This document shows, piece by piece, positions 17,707 through 25,977 of a stretch of DNA of 64,000 bases. The notes beneath the pieces are model-generated. The model did not search any database. It was not told where the DNA came from and worked only from the letters and a program-made list of their open reading frames with translations. Position numbers and translations under genes: made by a program. The stretch is from DASZTV01 sp035548125 (lineage in GTDB: Bacteria > Actinomycetota > Actinomycetes > JAFAQI01), in assembly GCA_035548125.1 (NCBI GenBank), contig DASZTV010000024.1:1-64000 (forward strand), given 5' to 3'. Numbering within the stretch: the first letter of the stretch is position 1; each line of letters starts with the position of its first letter.

Positions 17707-17736
17707 GGCCGCCAGCCCCCTCAGCGATCCCCCGAC

Positions 17737-17774
17737 GATCACCTCGGCGCTTCAGCCGGGGTGATCTTATTTTC
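17737..17774 (+). terminator. Intrinsic terminator after rsbN
   Basis: Inverted repeat with arms GATCACCTCGGC (17737-17748) and GCCGGGGTGATC (17755-17766), six-base loop, followed by the T-rich TTATTTTC. It separates the bldN-rsbN operon from the surface protein gene. Confidence 0.85.
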
Positions 17775-17855
17775 GGTGGGCGCCAACGATTTCTCCGCAA
17801 TTGCCGGATTCGCGTGGATCCGCGTCGAGGTACGGCGAAAGGGGTGCCTCGGGCG

Positions 17856-17883
17856 CGTCACCGCCCCTCTCCTCGCTCGTTGA
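17856..17883 (+). promoter_or_regulatory. Candidate BldN-type promoter of the LPYTG protein gene
   Basis: CGTCAC (17856-17861), 16-base spacer, CGTTGA (17878-17883). The BldN consensus from Streptomyces, as I recall it, is CGTAAC-16-CGTTGA, so 11 of 12 positions agree with exact spacing. Transcription would start near 17890, giving a leader of about 100 bases. The rest of the 17775-17988 interval shows no gene and no riboswitch I can recognise. A good Shine-Dalgarno, GGAGGT, lies at 17977-17982. Confidence 0.55.
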
Positions 17884-17988
17884 AGCGAAGGACGGCGACG
17901 GCCGTCTGCCCCAGCGCATGGATCGGAACTCGTTTCTCGCTGCGGCAGCACATGTTCCGGTAACCGCCGGACTTATGGAGGTAATGGC

Positions 17989-19431
17989 ATGCCCAGCATT
18001 CGAAAGCGCCGCAGCGTCGCGCTCGGCGCGTTCGCTCTCGCCAGCACCACGACGTTGGCGGCTGTGGCCGCGGCCTCGCCGGCGGCAGCGGCAAGCACGT
18101 CGCACACCGCGCCGGCGTACTACGCCGGCCAGGCGCAGGGGAACGCCCTCGGTCTGAACATCGACCTGCCGGTGAAGCTCCCGCTGCTCCCGAACCCGCT
18201 CTCGCTCAACCTGATCCATCTTGAGGGCAAGACCGTCCACGACCCGCTGCACCTGGCGGGCAACACCACGGCGATCTCGAACGCCACCGCCAGCCTTATC
18301 ACCGGCAGCCTGGCCGACACGCTTCAGAACACGCTGCACGTCAACCTCAACCGCACGGCGCACGTCGCGCTCGGTGGGCTGACCCATCAGGAGACCTCGC
18401 TGCTCGACATCCCGGCGAAGCCGCTCGCGGACCTGTCGATCGGCGACCTGGTCGCGAACCTCGTCAAGTCGACGAACGCGACCAACTCCGGCGCTCACAG
18501 CATCAAGGCCAACATCGCGTCGGGTAACGACCTGCTCGGTGCGCAGACGGTGCAGCAGATCCAGAACCTGATCGACTCGACGCACCTGACCGACACCCTG
18601 CAGGGCACGGTCAACCAGGTGCTGTCGACGCTGCAGAACGTCACCAAGACCACCCCGATCGTCGGTGACGCGGTCACGACCGTCACGAACACGGTGAACG
18701 CCGTGCTCGCCAAGGTCACCAAGCTGGTCGACAACCTCGGCACCACGCCGCTGGTCAGCATCTCCATCCACAACACCGACCAGCAGGTCACGCCGTTCGC
18801 CAGTGGGGTGAAGTCCACGAGCACCATGGGCCTCGTCGACGTCGACGTGCTCGGCGGGCTGCTCTCGATCGACGGCTTCCACAACTCGGCGACGGCGTTC
18901 GCCAACGGCAAGCCGGGTGGCGCGCACGCCGAGGTTTCGGGTGCTCAGCCGCTGATCAAGGTCAACGCCGCTGACGCGCTCTGCGCCCAGGTCGGCGCCG
19001 ATGGCGTCAGCCTGTGCAACGTCGATGGTCTGGGTCTCCCGGCCTCGATCACCTCGCAGGTCAACGGCCTGCTGAAGACCCTCTCGAACGAGATCAACCA
19101 GATCACCTCGAAGATCCTCAGCGGCGTTCCCCTGATCAGCGAGACCAAGGGCAGCACCCACGTGTCGGAGGACGGCAAGAGCGCTACCGCGACCGCGCCG
19201 GCTTACAACATCTCGGTCGGCCACCTGCTGACTGTGACCCTCGGCAACGGTGTGTCGGCCTCCGCGGCGGCGCTGCAGAACAAGCCCGCCGAGGTGACCG
19301 TGCTCAACAACCCGGAGAACACCCCGCACAGCCTCCCCTACACGGGTTCGAACTACCCGCTGATGGGCCTGCTGGCAATGGCGCTGCTCGGCATCGCCTT
19401 GGTGGTTCGCCGCCGTCTGATGGCTCACTGA
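17989..19431 (+). CDS. Secreted LPxTG-anchored surface protein
   Basis: 480 residues. Signal peptide: basic start PSIRKRRS, hydrophobic core LGAFALASTTTLAAVAAA, cleavage expected after SPAAAA (about residue 34). The C-terminus is a cell-wall sorting signal: SLPYTG, a hydrophobic stretch YPLMGLLAMALLGIALVV and RRRLMAH. The mature part is rich in Asn, Thr, Leu and Val with alternating patterns suggesting beta structure and lacks recognised domains; two cysteines (DALCAQ, SLCNVDG) about 13 residues apart could form a disulfide. No chaplin repeats. ATG at 17989 is supported by GGAGGT six bases upstream. It follows bldN-rsbN behind its own candidate promoter, suggesting it is a BldN-controlled envelope protein. 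Specific function unknown. Confidence 0.85.
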   Translation: MPSIRKRRSVALGAFALASTTTLAAVAAASPAAAASTSHTAPAYYAGQAQGNALGLNIDLPVKLPLLPNPLSLNLIHLEGKTVHDPLHLAGNTTAISNATASLITGSLADTLQNTLHVNLNRTAHVALGGLTHQETSLLDIPAKPLADLSIGDLVANLVKSTNATNSGAHSIKANIASGNDLLGAQTVQQIQNLIDSTHLTDTLQGTVNQVLSTLQNVTKTTPIVGDAVTTVTNTVNAVLAKVTKLVDNLGTTPLVSISIHNTDQQVTPFASGVKSTSTMGLVDVDVLGGLLSIDGFHNSATAFANGKPGGAHAEVSGAQPLIKVNAADALCAQVGADGVSLCNVDGLGLPASITSQVNGLLKTLSNEINQITSKILSGVPLISETKGSTHVSEDGKSATATAPAYNISVGHLLTVTLGNGVSASAAALQNKPAEVTVLNNPENTPHSLPYTGSNYPLMGLLAMALLGIALVVRRRLMAH

Positions 19432-19440
19432 GCCTGAGCT

Positions 19441-19478
19441 GAGAAGGCCCCGGTGTCCTCGGACGCCGGGGCTTTCTC
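19441..19478 (+). terminator. Strong hairpin after the LPYTG protein gene
   Basis: Two 18-base arms pair almost fully (GAGAAGGCCCCGGTGTCC at 19441-19458 with GGACGCCGGGGCTTTCTC at 19461-19478). It starts ten bases after the stop codon. There is no T-run, but the stem is long enough to act as a terminator or 3' stabiliser. Confidence 0.75.
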
Positions 19479-19518
19479 AGGTTCAGGTCCGGATCATCAC
19501 GGCCACTAGGCTTGCGGG

Positions 19519-20385
19519 ATGGCAACGCGCACGCGTTCCCGGGACAGTGCCGTCAAGGCGGGACTGGCGTCGGCAGCGGCCGCCGAGGTCGAAGCCTCGT
19601 TGGCGGTGCCGCTCGACCCGAAGGTCGCCGGCTTCTTCGACGTCGACAACACGATGATGCAAGGCGCCTCGATCTACCACTTCGCTCGCGGCCTGGCGGC
19701 GCGTGACTTCTTCACCTGGCGAGACCTTGCGACCTTCGCGTGGAAGCAGGTCGCGTTCCGGCTCAAGGGCGTCGAGGACCCGGCACACATGGAGGAGGCG
19801 AAGGAAGCCGCGCTCGGCTTCGTCGCCGGTCACAGCGTGGCCGAGGTCGTGGCGCTCGGCGAGGAGATCTACGACGAGCTGATGGCCGACAAGATCTGGT
19901 CCGGCACTCGCGCGCTCGCGCAGCTGCACCTCGACGCGGGCCAGCGGGTCTGGCTGGTCACCGCGGCGCCGGCCGAGCTCGCCTCGCTGCTCGCACGACG
20001 CCTCGGCCTCACCGGCGCGCTCGGCACCGTGTCGGAGGTCAAGGACGGCGTCTACACCGGCCGGCTGGTCGGCGAGCCGTTGCACGGCCCGGCGAAGGCG
20101 GAGGCGATCACCGCCCTCGCCGAGAAGGAGGGCCTCGACCTCTCCCTGTGCTCGGCGTACTCCGACTCCGCCAACGACCTGCCGATGCTCTCCGCGGTCG
20201 GGCACCCGGTGGCGGTCAACCCGGATGCGGCGCTGAAGCGCATCGCGAAAGAGAACGAGTGGGAGATCCGCGACTTTCGCACCGGTCGGAAGGCAGCCAA
20301 GATCGGCGTCCCGGCAGCCGCCAGTGCCGGAGCCGTCGCGGGCGGCATCGCCGTCGGTCTCTCGCTGCGCCGCAAGCGCTCCTAG
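19519..20385 (+). CDS. HAD-IB family phosphatase, membrane-anchored C-terminus
   Basis: Haloacid-dehalogenase hydrolase of the SerB/CicA-like IB subfamily, 288 residues. Motif I is FFDVDNTMMQG (DxD, about residues 41-47; the second Asp is the acid), motif II is WLVTAAPAE (Thr), the lysine lies before EAITALAEKEG and motif III-IV is YSDSANDLPML (DxxxD). An Ala/Gly-rich stretch AAASAGAVAGGIAVGLSLRRKRS at the end looks like a short membrane anchor with a basic stop. ATG at 19519. It converges on a lysophospholipid acyltransferase gene; HAD-IB proteins beside such acyltransferases suggest a phospholipid phosphatase role, which is inference. Confidence 0.88.
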   Translation: MATRTRSRDSAVKAGLASAAAAEVEASLAVPLDPKVAGFFDVDNTMMQGASIYHFARGLAARDFFTWRDLATFAWKQVAFRLKGVEDPAHMEEAKEAALGFVAGHSVAEVVALGEEIYDELMADKIWSGTRALAQLHLDAGQRVWLVTAAPAELASLLARRLGLTGALGTVSEVKDGVYTGRLVGEPLHGPAKAEAITALAEKEGLDLSLCSAYSDSANDLPMLSAVGHPVAVNPDAALKRIAKENEWEIRDFRTGRKAAKIGVPAAASAGAVAGGIAVGLSLRRKRS

Positions 20386-21353
20386 AAGAAGACGCTGCGA
20401 CGAGCCAGCAGCAACTTGTACAGCGTCTGCTGGATCGTCTCGCGGACCTGGTCGGTGAGGTTGAACACCAGCATCGGGTCGTCGGCGCCCTCGGGGCCGA
20501 TCTTGTCGGTGGCAATCGGCTCACCGAACTCGATGATCCACTTCGACGGCAGCGGGATCAGCCCGAGCGGACCGAGCAGCGGGAAGAACGGGGTGATCGG
20601 AAGGTAGGGCAGACCGAGCGCCCTAGCGACCGCCGGGATGTTCCCGACCAGCGGATAGATCTCCTCGGCGCCGACGATCGAGCAGGGAATGATCGGTACG
20701 CCGGAGCGCAGCGCAGCGGACACGAACCCGCCTCGCCCGAACCTTTGCAGCTTGTAACGCTCGCGGTAGGGCTTGCCGATTCCCTTGAAGCCTTCGGGCC
20801 AGACCCCTACCAGCTCGCCGGCCTTCATCAACCGTTCCGCATCCTCGTTGCATGCGAGCGTCGCGCCGGTCTTGCGCGCCATCGGCGCGACGACCGGCAT
20901 CGTGAAGACGAGGTCGGCCGCGAGCATCCGCAGGTGGCGTTTGGCGGGATGGTGATCGTGCAGGGCGACGGTCGTCATCGCCGAGTCGACCGGGATCGTT
21001 CCGGAGTGGTTCGCGACGATAAGCGCGCCACCGGTCGACGGGACGTTGTCCATCCCGCGCGCCTCGATCCGGAAGTACCGCTCGTACACCGGGCGCAGCG
21101 CCGGCAGCACCAGGTTGTCGGTGAGGTCCGCGTCGAATCCGAAGTCGTCGACATCGAAGTCCCCGGTGATCCGGCGCCGTACGAAGGCCAGCGCGCCGGC
21201 CAGCTTGCGCTCGAGGTCAGACGGCTCGGCGGCGGGCAGCGACTCGACCGGACGCGGCTCGTCCCGCTCGCCGGACGAGCGCGAACGGCGGCGCCGTGGA
21301 CCCTCGGACCCGCCGTCGAGCGGGATGACCCTGGCCTCAGGCACGAGCGACAC
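20382..21353 (-). CDS. Lysophospholipid acyltransferase (PlsC-like) family protein
   Basis: Membrane-associated glycerolipid acyltransferase, 323 residues. The HX4D catalytic motif is NHSGTIPVD (about residue 113-119) and the acyl-acceptor motif is WPEGFKGIGK; PIIPCSIVGAEE is the conserved PlsC block IV. The N-terminal 50 residues are charged and variable. GTG at 21353 overlaps the epimerase gene by 17 bases; the GTG at 21344 is an alternative. Its stop shares CTAG (20382-20385) with the convergent HAD gene. Together with the SDR upstream and the HAD phosphatase it forms a probable lipid-modifying group. Confidence 0.88.
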   Translation of the reverse strand: MSLVPEARVIPLDGGSEGPRRRRSRSSGERDEPRPVESLPAAEPSDLERKLAGALAFVRRRITGDFDVDDFGFDADLTDNLVLPALRPVYERYFRIEARGMDNVPSTGGALIVANHSGTIPVDSAMTTVALHDHHPAKRHLRMLAADLVFTMPVVAPMARKTGATLACNEDAERLMKAGELVGVWPEGFKGIGKPYRERYKLQRFGRGGFVSAALRSGVPIIPCSIVGAEEIYPLVGNIPAVARALGLPYLPITPFFPLLGPLGLIPLPSKWIIEFGEPIATDKIGPEGADDPMLVFNLTDQVRETIQQTLYKLLLARRSVFF

Positions 21354-22380
21354 CTCCGAGACCGACCATTCCCGCCACCGCGCGGCCGACCCCTTCGATC
21401 CGGTCCGGATCGATGATCCGGGACAGTCCGGCGCCCTTCACGAAGTCGTCGAAGGCGCCGACGGTGTCGAACCGCGGCACGTATCCGAAGTCGTCCCGGA
21501 GCCGGGTGGTGTCGACGCCGCGGCCGAACTGCAGGAAGCGCAGCTGCTCCGGGGAGAAGTCGACCAAACCGGTACGCCGGAACAGCGAGCCCACCATCGA
21601 GACCGCCGGCGACGGGAAGGTGAGGGAGGTCCGCCCAGCCCGCCGGATCGCCTGCGAGAGCAGCAGGACGCCCGAACCGGCGACGTTGAAGGTGCCGCGA
21701 TGGTCCTCGATGACGGCCCGATGCAGCACCTCGAGCCCGTCTTCGACGTGAAGGAACTGCACGCGAGGGTCGAAGCCGAGGACGGTCGGCACGACGGGAA
21801 GGGCGAAGTAGCGCGTCAGCGGGGTGTCGATCGTCGGGCCGATGAAGTTGGCGAACCGCAGCAACGTGACGTCCACGTCCGGGCGGCGCCGGCCGAGCCC
21901 GCGCACGTAACCCTCGACCTCGACGGAGTCCTTCGCGTAGCCGGAGCGCGGCAACCCGCGCGGCTCCATGTTCTCGGTGAACAGTGCCGGGTCGCGCGAG
22001 GACGAGCCGTAGACCGCAGTGGTCGACTTGACGACCAGCTTCCGGACCGTGGGCGCCTTCTGGCACGCCGCGAGCAGCTGCATCGTGCCGATGACGTTGA
22101 TCTCTTTCATGGCGGTCCGGCCGCCGGCGCCGAACGGAGTCGCGATGACGCTCATGTGAACGACGGTGTCGACCTGCGCCGAGGCGATGACCTTCGCGAT
22201 GATCGGGTTCCGGATGTCGGCGCGGACGAACTCGGTACGTCCGACGTCCGAACGCGGCGGGACCACATCGACGCCGATCAGCCGCTCAATCGTCGGGTCG
22301 GCGGAGAGCTCAGCAGCCAGCAACCCCCCGAGGTACCGGGAGACGCCGGTGACGAGGACGACTCGGCCGCTCACCCGCAC
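21337..22380 (-). CDS. NAD-dependent epimerase/dehydratase (extended SDR)
   Basis: Extended short-chain dehydrogenase, 347 residues. The N-terminal Rossmann strand reads VVLVTGVSRYLGG, where the central Gly of TGxxGxxG is replaced by Arg; Asp at VDVV ends strand beta-2. Ser/Thr of the active site are in KSTTAVYGSS. The following tyrosine segment is SGYAKDSVEVE, so the canonical YxxxK spacing is not met and catalysis may be altered or lost. C-terminal half is substrate-binding. GTG at 22380; a second in-frame GTG at 22374 is equally good. It lies directly upstream of the acyltransferase with overlapping ends, so the two are likely co-expressed. Confidence 0.83.
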   Translation of the reverse strand: MRVSGRVVLVTGVSRYLGGLLAAELSADPTIERLIGVDVVPPRSDVGRTEFVRADIRNPIIAKVIASAQVDTVVHMSVIATPFGAGGRTAMKEINVIGTMQLLAACQKAPTVRKLVVKSTTAVYGSSSRDPALFTENMEPRGLPRSGYAKDSVEVEGYVRGLGRRRPDVDVTLLRFANFIGPTIDTPLTRYFALPVVPTVLGFDPRVQFLHVEDGLEVLHRAVIEDHRGTFNVAGSGVLLLSQAIRRAGRTSLTFPSPAVSMVGSLFRRTGLVDFSPEQLRFLQFGRGVDTTRLRDDFGYVPRFDTVGAFDDFVKGAGLSRIIDPDRIEGVGRAVAGMVGLGGVARA

Positions 22381-22399
22381 CAGGCTACGGGTCGGATGA

Positions 22400-23254
22400 T
22401 CAGCGTGGCGCCTGCGGGAGCCGGGCGATCACGATCGGCTCGCCCCGGGCGACGCGGAGCTCGTCGCTCGCGTGCCCGGCGTTGACGGCCAGCATCACCG
22501 CGCGAAACGAGTCCTCGCACAGCGTGATCCGGCCCCGCGCCACGTCGCCGTACGTCGGGTTGAACGGCATCGCGAGCGTGCGGCCGTTGCAGCGCACCTC
22601 GACGAGGTCCCCGAAGCCCATCCCCGCGGCTTCGAGGTCGGCCCGGGTGACGTTGAGCGAGACGTTGCCGAAGTGGTCCACGAGGCTGACCTCGGCGTGA
22701 ACGTGGTCGTCGTCGACCTCGACCTCCCGCGCCGGCAGCCGGGCGAGGGCATCCGCGTCGACGGGCGGTCCGACGTCCGCCACCGGCGTGCCGCAGGCGA
22801 GGTGAGCAGCGACCGGGGCGAACACGTCCCTGCCGCGGAAGGTCTTGTGCACCGTCTCGCGCCACAGCGCGGGGTTGACCAGCTCGTAGGCCTGCTTGAT
22901 CCCGCCTCGCTCATCCCACGCCAGCGAGAGCAGCCCGTTGTCCGGGCCGACCAGCAGCGAGCCGTCAACCGTCTCGACCACGACCCCGCGTGACGACCCG
23001 CCGTGCATCGGGTCCACGAGGGCGAGGTGCACCCCGACCGGGAGGTAGGGGATCGCCGAGGCGAGGCTGGTTGCCCCCTGCTGTACGTCCTGCGCCATCA
23101 CCTGGTGGGTGACGTCGATGATCTGCACGTGGGGCGCGAGCTGCGCGATGACGCCCTTGCAGACGCCGACGAAGACGTCGTCGAGACCGTAGTCCGACGT
23201 GAACGTCAGCCAGTCGTAGCGGCGCGATGTCGACCCGTTCTGCTTGGACGGCAT
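22400..23254 (-). CDS. SAM hydroxide adenosyltransferase (DUF62/fluorinase-like)
   Basis: 284-residue member of the chlorinase/fluorinase/DUF62 family. Family knowledge: most bacterial members hydrolyse S-adenosylmethionine to adenosine and methionine, and only rare ones halogenate. Visible: FTSDYGLDDVFVG near the N-terminus (SAM-binding Asp), ALVDPMHGG, GPDNGLLS and FRGRDVFAPVAAHLA, the last carrying the Arg/Asp/His region used by the hydrolases. The hydrolase-type arrangement argues against halogenation. ATG at 23254. Placed 23 bases after the bS22 gene and 19 bases upstream of the SDR start, all on the minus strand. Confidence 0.88.
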   Translation of the reverse strand: MPSKQNGSTSRRYDWLTFTSDYGLDDVFVGVCKGVIAQLAPHVQIIDVTHQVMAQDVQQGATSLASAIPYLPVGVHLALVDPMHGGSSRGVVVETVDGSLLVGPDNGLLSLAWDERGGIKQAYELVNPALWRETVHKTFRGRDVFAPVAAHLACGTPVADVGPPVDADALARLPAREVEVDDDHVHAEVSLVDHFGNVSLNVTRADLEAAGMGFGDLVEVRCNGRTLAMPFNPTYGDVARGRITLCEDSFRAVMLAVNAGHASDELRVARGEPIVIARLPQAPR

Positions 23255-23277
23255 CCCAGCGCGCTACGCCTTCGTCG

Positions 23278-23376
23278 CTACTTCTTGTTACGGCGCTGGA
23301 CGCGGGTCTTCTTCAGCAGCTTGCGGTGCTTCTTCTTCGCCATCCGCTTGCGACGCTTCTTGATGACCGAACCCAC
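23278..23376 (-). CDS. Ribosomal protein bS22 / AURKAIP1-COX24 family mini-protein (32 aa)
   Basis: Very short basic protein: VGSVIKKRRKRMAKKKHRKL then LKKTRVQRRNKK. It is nearly identical to bS22 of mycobacterial 30S ribosomes, a 33-residue actinobacterial protein of the AURKAIP1/COX24 family (recalled). Start is GTG at 23376, preceded by AAAGG six bases upstream; stop TAG at 23278. 19 of the 32 residues are Lys or Arg. Too short for most gene finders. It lies between the HTH gene and the SAM hydrolase gene on the same strand. Confidence 0.9.
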   Translation of the reverse strand: MGSVIKKRRKRMAKKKHRKLLKKTRVQRRNKK

Positions 23377-23446
23377 GACGAGCCTTTCTTACCGACGATT
23401 CACGGAACCGGCGGTGAGTCTCTACGCGTCCGGTCGAGAGTTGAGG

Positions 23447-23650
23447 CTACCCGGCCTCGACGAACGAGTGCTGAAGGTAGTCGTGGACTGCCTGCTCGGG
23501 GACCCGGACCGAACGGCCGACCCGCACGGCGGGCAGCGTCCCGGCGTTGACCAACCGGTAGACCGTCATCTTCGAGACGCGCATCACTGAGGCGACCTCG
23601 GCGACCGTCAGAAAGCGCAGTTCACCGAGCCGCTCGGCGTCCGTGGTCAT
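23447..23650 (-). CDS. Helix-turn-helix (MerR/excisionase-like) DNA-binding protein
   Basis: 67-residue winged-helix protein. LTVAEVASVMRVSKMTVYRLVNAGTLPAVRVGRSVRVPEQAVHDYL is summarised by its key features: a helix-turn-helix at about 12-31 and an RVGRSVRV wing at 39-46. The size and layout are those of single-domain excisionase-family/BldC-like proteins common in actinobacteria. No integrase lies nearby, so an excisionase role is unlikely and a chromosomal regulator is more probable. ATG at 23650 is preferred to an upstream start at 23701, which only adds an Arg-rich non-conserved stretch. Target unknown. Confidence 0.85.
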   Translation of the reverse strand: MTTDAERLGELRFLTVAEVASVMRVSKMTVYRLVNAGTLPAVRVGRSVRVPEQAVHDYLQHSFVEAG

Positions 23651-23833
23651 GCGATACCGCCCTCCCACGCGGACGGCGCGCCGGCTTCCCCTCCGGCGCA
23701 CGCCACCGACTGCGTGCTCATCGCAGACTGTATCGGCTGAGACGACACCGCGTCACTGTGGCTGGTGGGACGTTCACCCAAACGAGTGACACCGCTTGAC
23801 TCGAACGGGCGGCCGCCGAAGCCGCCGTGCGCC

Positions 23834-24913
23834 CTACGGACGGCGGATCGTGCCATGGGCCGACAGCCGCGCTGCGTGCTTGCCGAAGTCCTGCTGGGAG
23901 AGGGTGCGGACCAGCCCGACCGAGCCGCCGCCGAGCGACGGCCGGCCATCGCCGTCGAGCAGCACGCCGTACAGCCGGCCCGTGACGAAGCCGCCCTTCG
24001 GGCCGAGCGTCACGTGCAGGATCGCGGAGTCGGCGAGGATGCCACCGCCGCCGAAGTTGTGGAAGTTGGCGAAGTTCCCGAGGCTGTAGGCGATCAGGTG
24101 GCCACGGAAGAACTCCATGCCGCGGAGCACGTGCGGACCACTCGCGATGACCAGGCTGGCGCCGTTCTTGATCGCCAGGTGCGCGAAGTGCCGCGGGTTG
24201 CCCCGGTCCTCGCCGAAGGCGTACTCCTCATGACCCGTGACATGGGTCTTGTCCGAGCCCTCGGCGCCGGCGTGCAGGTAGACGACGACCACCCGCGCCT
24301 CGGTACGCGCCTTCGCGATCAGCGCGGCCGCCGACTTCAGGTCGAGCAGGCTGGCGTCATAGCTGTACGGCGCGAAGCCCACGAACGCGACCTTGTGACC
24401 GCCGGCCCGCACGACGGCGATCTGGCCGGGCAGGCCGGTCTGCGCCATGCCGGCGCGATGGATCGCTCGAACCGTCTGCTGCTGACCGGGATTGCCGAAG
24501 TCGTGGGAGTGGTTGTTGGCGTCGTTGAGGATCGTGAAGCCTGCCGCCGCGAAGATCTTGGCGTAGTGCGGCGGGTTGCGGAACGCGAAGCACTGGGTGC
24601 TCTTCGGCGGGCACTTGCTCTTCGAGGCGGTGGTGAGAGTTCCCTCGAGATTGCCGAACACGATCTGGGCGCCCGCCGTGATCACGTCGTCCACGCGGTC
24701 CAGGTAGTGACGGGGACTCGGTGGCAGCCTCGGCGTGTTGCCAAAGATCATGTCGCCGACCGCCGCCAGCGTGATGTCGCCGGAAGGAGCGGTGGACGGC
24801 GTCGTCGCCGAGCTGCGGGGGGTCGGCGACGCGCCGCCGTTCTGAGCGGCGCAGCCGAGCGCAGCGGTGACGACTGCGGCGACCGCCGCAGCACGTCCCA
24901 GTCGGTTCATCAC
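23834..24913 (-). CDS. CapA family lipoprotein (poly-gamma-glutamate capsule-type metallophosphatase fold)
   Basis: 359 residues. N-terminal lipoprotein signal: RLGRAAAVAAVVTAALGCAA with lipobox ALGC (Cys about residue 21), followed by a Ser/Thr/Pro linker. The CapA/PGA-synthesis domain then shows AAVGDMIFGN, FGNLEGTL, NDANNHSHDFG and SGPHVLRGME, the metal-binding blocks of this calcineurin-like family. Thus it is probably anchored on the outer face of the membrane. No other capsule genes are nearby, so a capsule role cannot be inferred. ATG at 24913 (an in-frame second ATG follows immediately) overlaps the deacetylase stop. Confidence 0.87.
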   Translation of the reverse strand: MMNRLGRAAAVAAVVTAALGCAAQNGGASPTPRSSATTPSTAPSGDITLAAVGDMIFGNTPRLPPSPRHYLDRVDDVITAGAQIVFGNLEGTLTTASKSKCPPKSTQCFAFRNPPHYAKIFAAAGFTILNDANNHSHDFGNPGQQQTVRAIHRAGMAQTGLPGQIAVVRAGGHKVAFVGFAPYSYDASLLDLKSAAALIAKARTEARVVVVYLHAGAEGSDKTHVTGHEEYAFGEDRGNPRHFAHLAIKNGASLVIASGPHVLRGMEFFRGHLIAYSLGNFANFHNFGGGGILADSAILHVTLGPKGGFVTGRLYGVLLDGDGRPSLGGGSVGLVRTLSQQDFGKHAARLSAHGTIRRP

Positions 24914-25977
24914 GCAGTTGCTCCCAGGTCGGACATCGACGTCGGTGCTGCTCTACCCGTACGACGGGCAACGAACTCCCGCCACTCCGTCGGCGTCTCC
25001 GCGGTCGTGGGGACCGGATGACCTGTCGCCACGGCGATCAGGTGCGTCCAGCTTCGCGGAACCACGTGCACCAGCTCGTATCCCCCGCCGCCGGTCGCGA
25101 GCCAACGACCCTCGCAGACCTCATGGGCGAGCTCGTGCAGCTTGGCGTGTGCCGACCGCTGCCCGTCGACGGTCAGCTCGAGATGGGCGAGCGGGTCGAG
25201 CGAATGGGTGTCGCAGCCGTGCTGCGTGACGAGGAACTCCGGCGCGAACCGCCGCAACGCGTCCGGCACCACGGCGTCGAAGCTGCGATGCCAGGTGTCA
25301 TCCGCCGCACCCGGCGGGAACGGAACGTTCACCGCGCTGCCGCGCGCGTGGGGACCGCCGATCTCGTCCTCGAAGCCGGTGCCCGGAAACAACGTGCGCC
25401 CCGACTCGTGCAGGCTGACGGTGAGCACCCGGGGGTCGTCCCAGAAGATGGCCTGCACGCCGTCGCCGTGATGGACGTCGATGTCGACGTAGGCCACGCG
25501 TTCGTAGCCCTGCGCCAACAGCCACGCGATCGCGACCGCGGGGTCGTTGTAGATGCAGAACCCGGAGGCGCGTCCCGCCATGGCGTGGTGCAGCCCGCCG
25601 GAGATGCTCAATCCGTGGGCCGCCCTGCCGGACGTCACCGCGCGGGCCGCTTCGACGGTCGCGCCGGCGACCAGCGCACTGGCCTCGTGCATACCGGGAA
25701 AGACCGGGTCGTCCGTCGTACCGAGACCGTGCGACGGATCGGGTGCCAGCGTCTCGCCGGCCGACCGGACCGCGTCGAGGTAACCCGCTGAGTGCACCAG
25801 GCCGAGCAGCTCGTCAGTTGCGGCCTCGAAGTCGATGACGTCGACCCGGTCGAGCACCCCGAGCGCCGCGGCGAGCTCCATCGTCAGCTCGACCCGCACC
25901 GGGTTGAGCGGGTGCGACGAACCGAAGTCGTAGTCGAGCAGCCGCCGATCCCACGCCGCCGCGACAGTGCAGGTCAC
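24910..25977 (-). CDS. Acetoin utilisation/histone deacetylase family protein (AcuC-like)
   Basis: Zn-dependent protein deacetylase, 355 residues. Signature elements: SGGLHHAMAGRASGFCIYND (active-site His pair), VDIDVHHGDGVQ (zinc ligands Asp and His) and HGCDTHSLDPLAH (third zinc ligand Asp), plus TGGGGYE near the C-terminus carrying the region of the catalytic Tyr. In Bacillus, AcuC deacetylates acetyl-CoA synthetase; the substrate here is not indicated by neighbours. GTG at 25977 overlaps the proC stop (GTGA) and its stop overlaps capA, so proC, this gene and capA form one coupled run. Confidence 0.9.
   Translation of the reverse strand: MTCTVAAAWDRRLLDYDFGSSHPLNPVRVELTMELAAALGVLDRVDVIDFEAATDELLGLVHSAGYLDAVRSAGETLAPDPSHGLGTTDDPVFPGMHEASALVAGATVEAARAVTSGRAAHGLSISGGLHHAMAGRASGFCIYNDPAVAIAWLLAQGYERVAYVDIDVHHGDGVQAIFWDDPRVLTVSLHESGRTLFPGTGFEDEIGGPHARGSAVNVPFPPGAADDTWHRSFDAVVPDALRRFAPEFLVTQHGCDTHSLDPLAHLELTVDGQRSAHAKLHELAHEVCEGRWLATGGGGYELVHVVPRSWTHLIAVATGHPVPTTAETPTEWREFVARRTGRAAPTSMSDLGATA

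Noticed and set aside
17775..17988. ydaO (c-di-AMP) or other riboswitch in the surface-protein leader
   Set aside because: The conserved cores I would expect are not present; only a promoter-like element and SD can be supported.
17767..19428. Minus-strand frame of about 553 codons opposite the LPYTG protein
   Set aside because: Antisense shadow of a gene with signal peptide, SD and sorting signal; no family resemblance.
22400..23254. Fluorinase or chlorinase (halogenating) activity
   Set aside because: The residues visible fit SAM hydrolases of the same family; there is no halometabolite cluster around it.
23447..23650. Excisionase of an integrated element
   Set aside because: No integrase, attachment-site duplication or phage gene nearby; similar small HTH proteins are chromosomal in actinobacteria.
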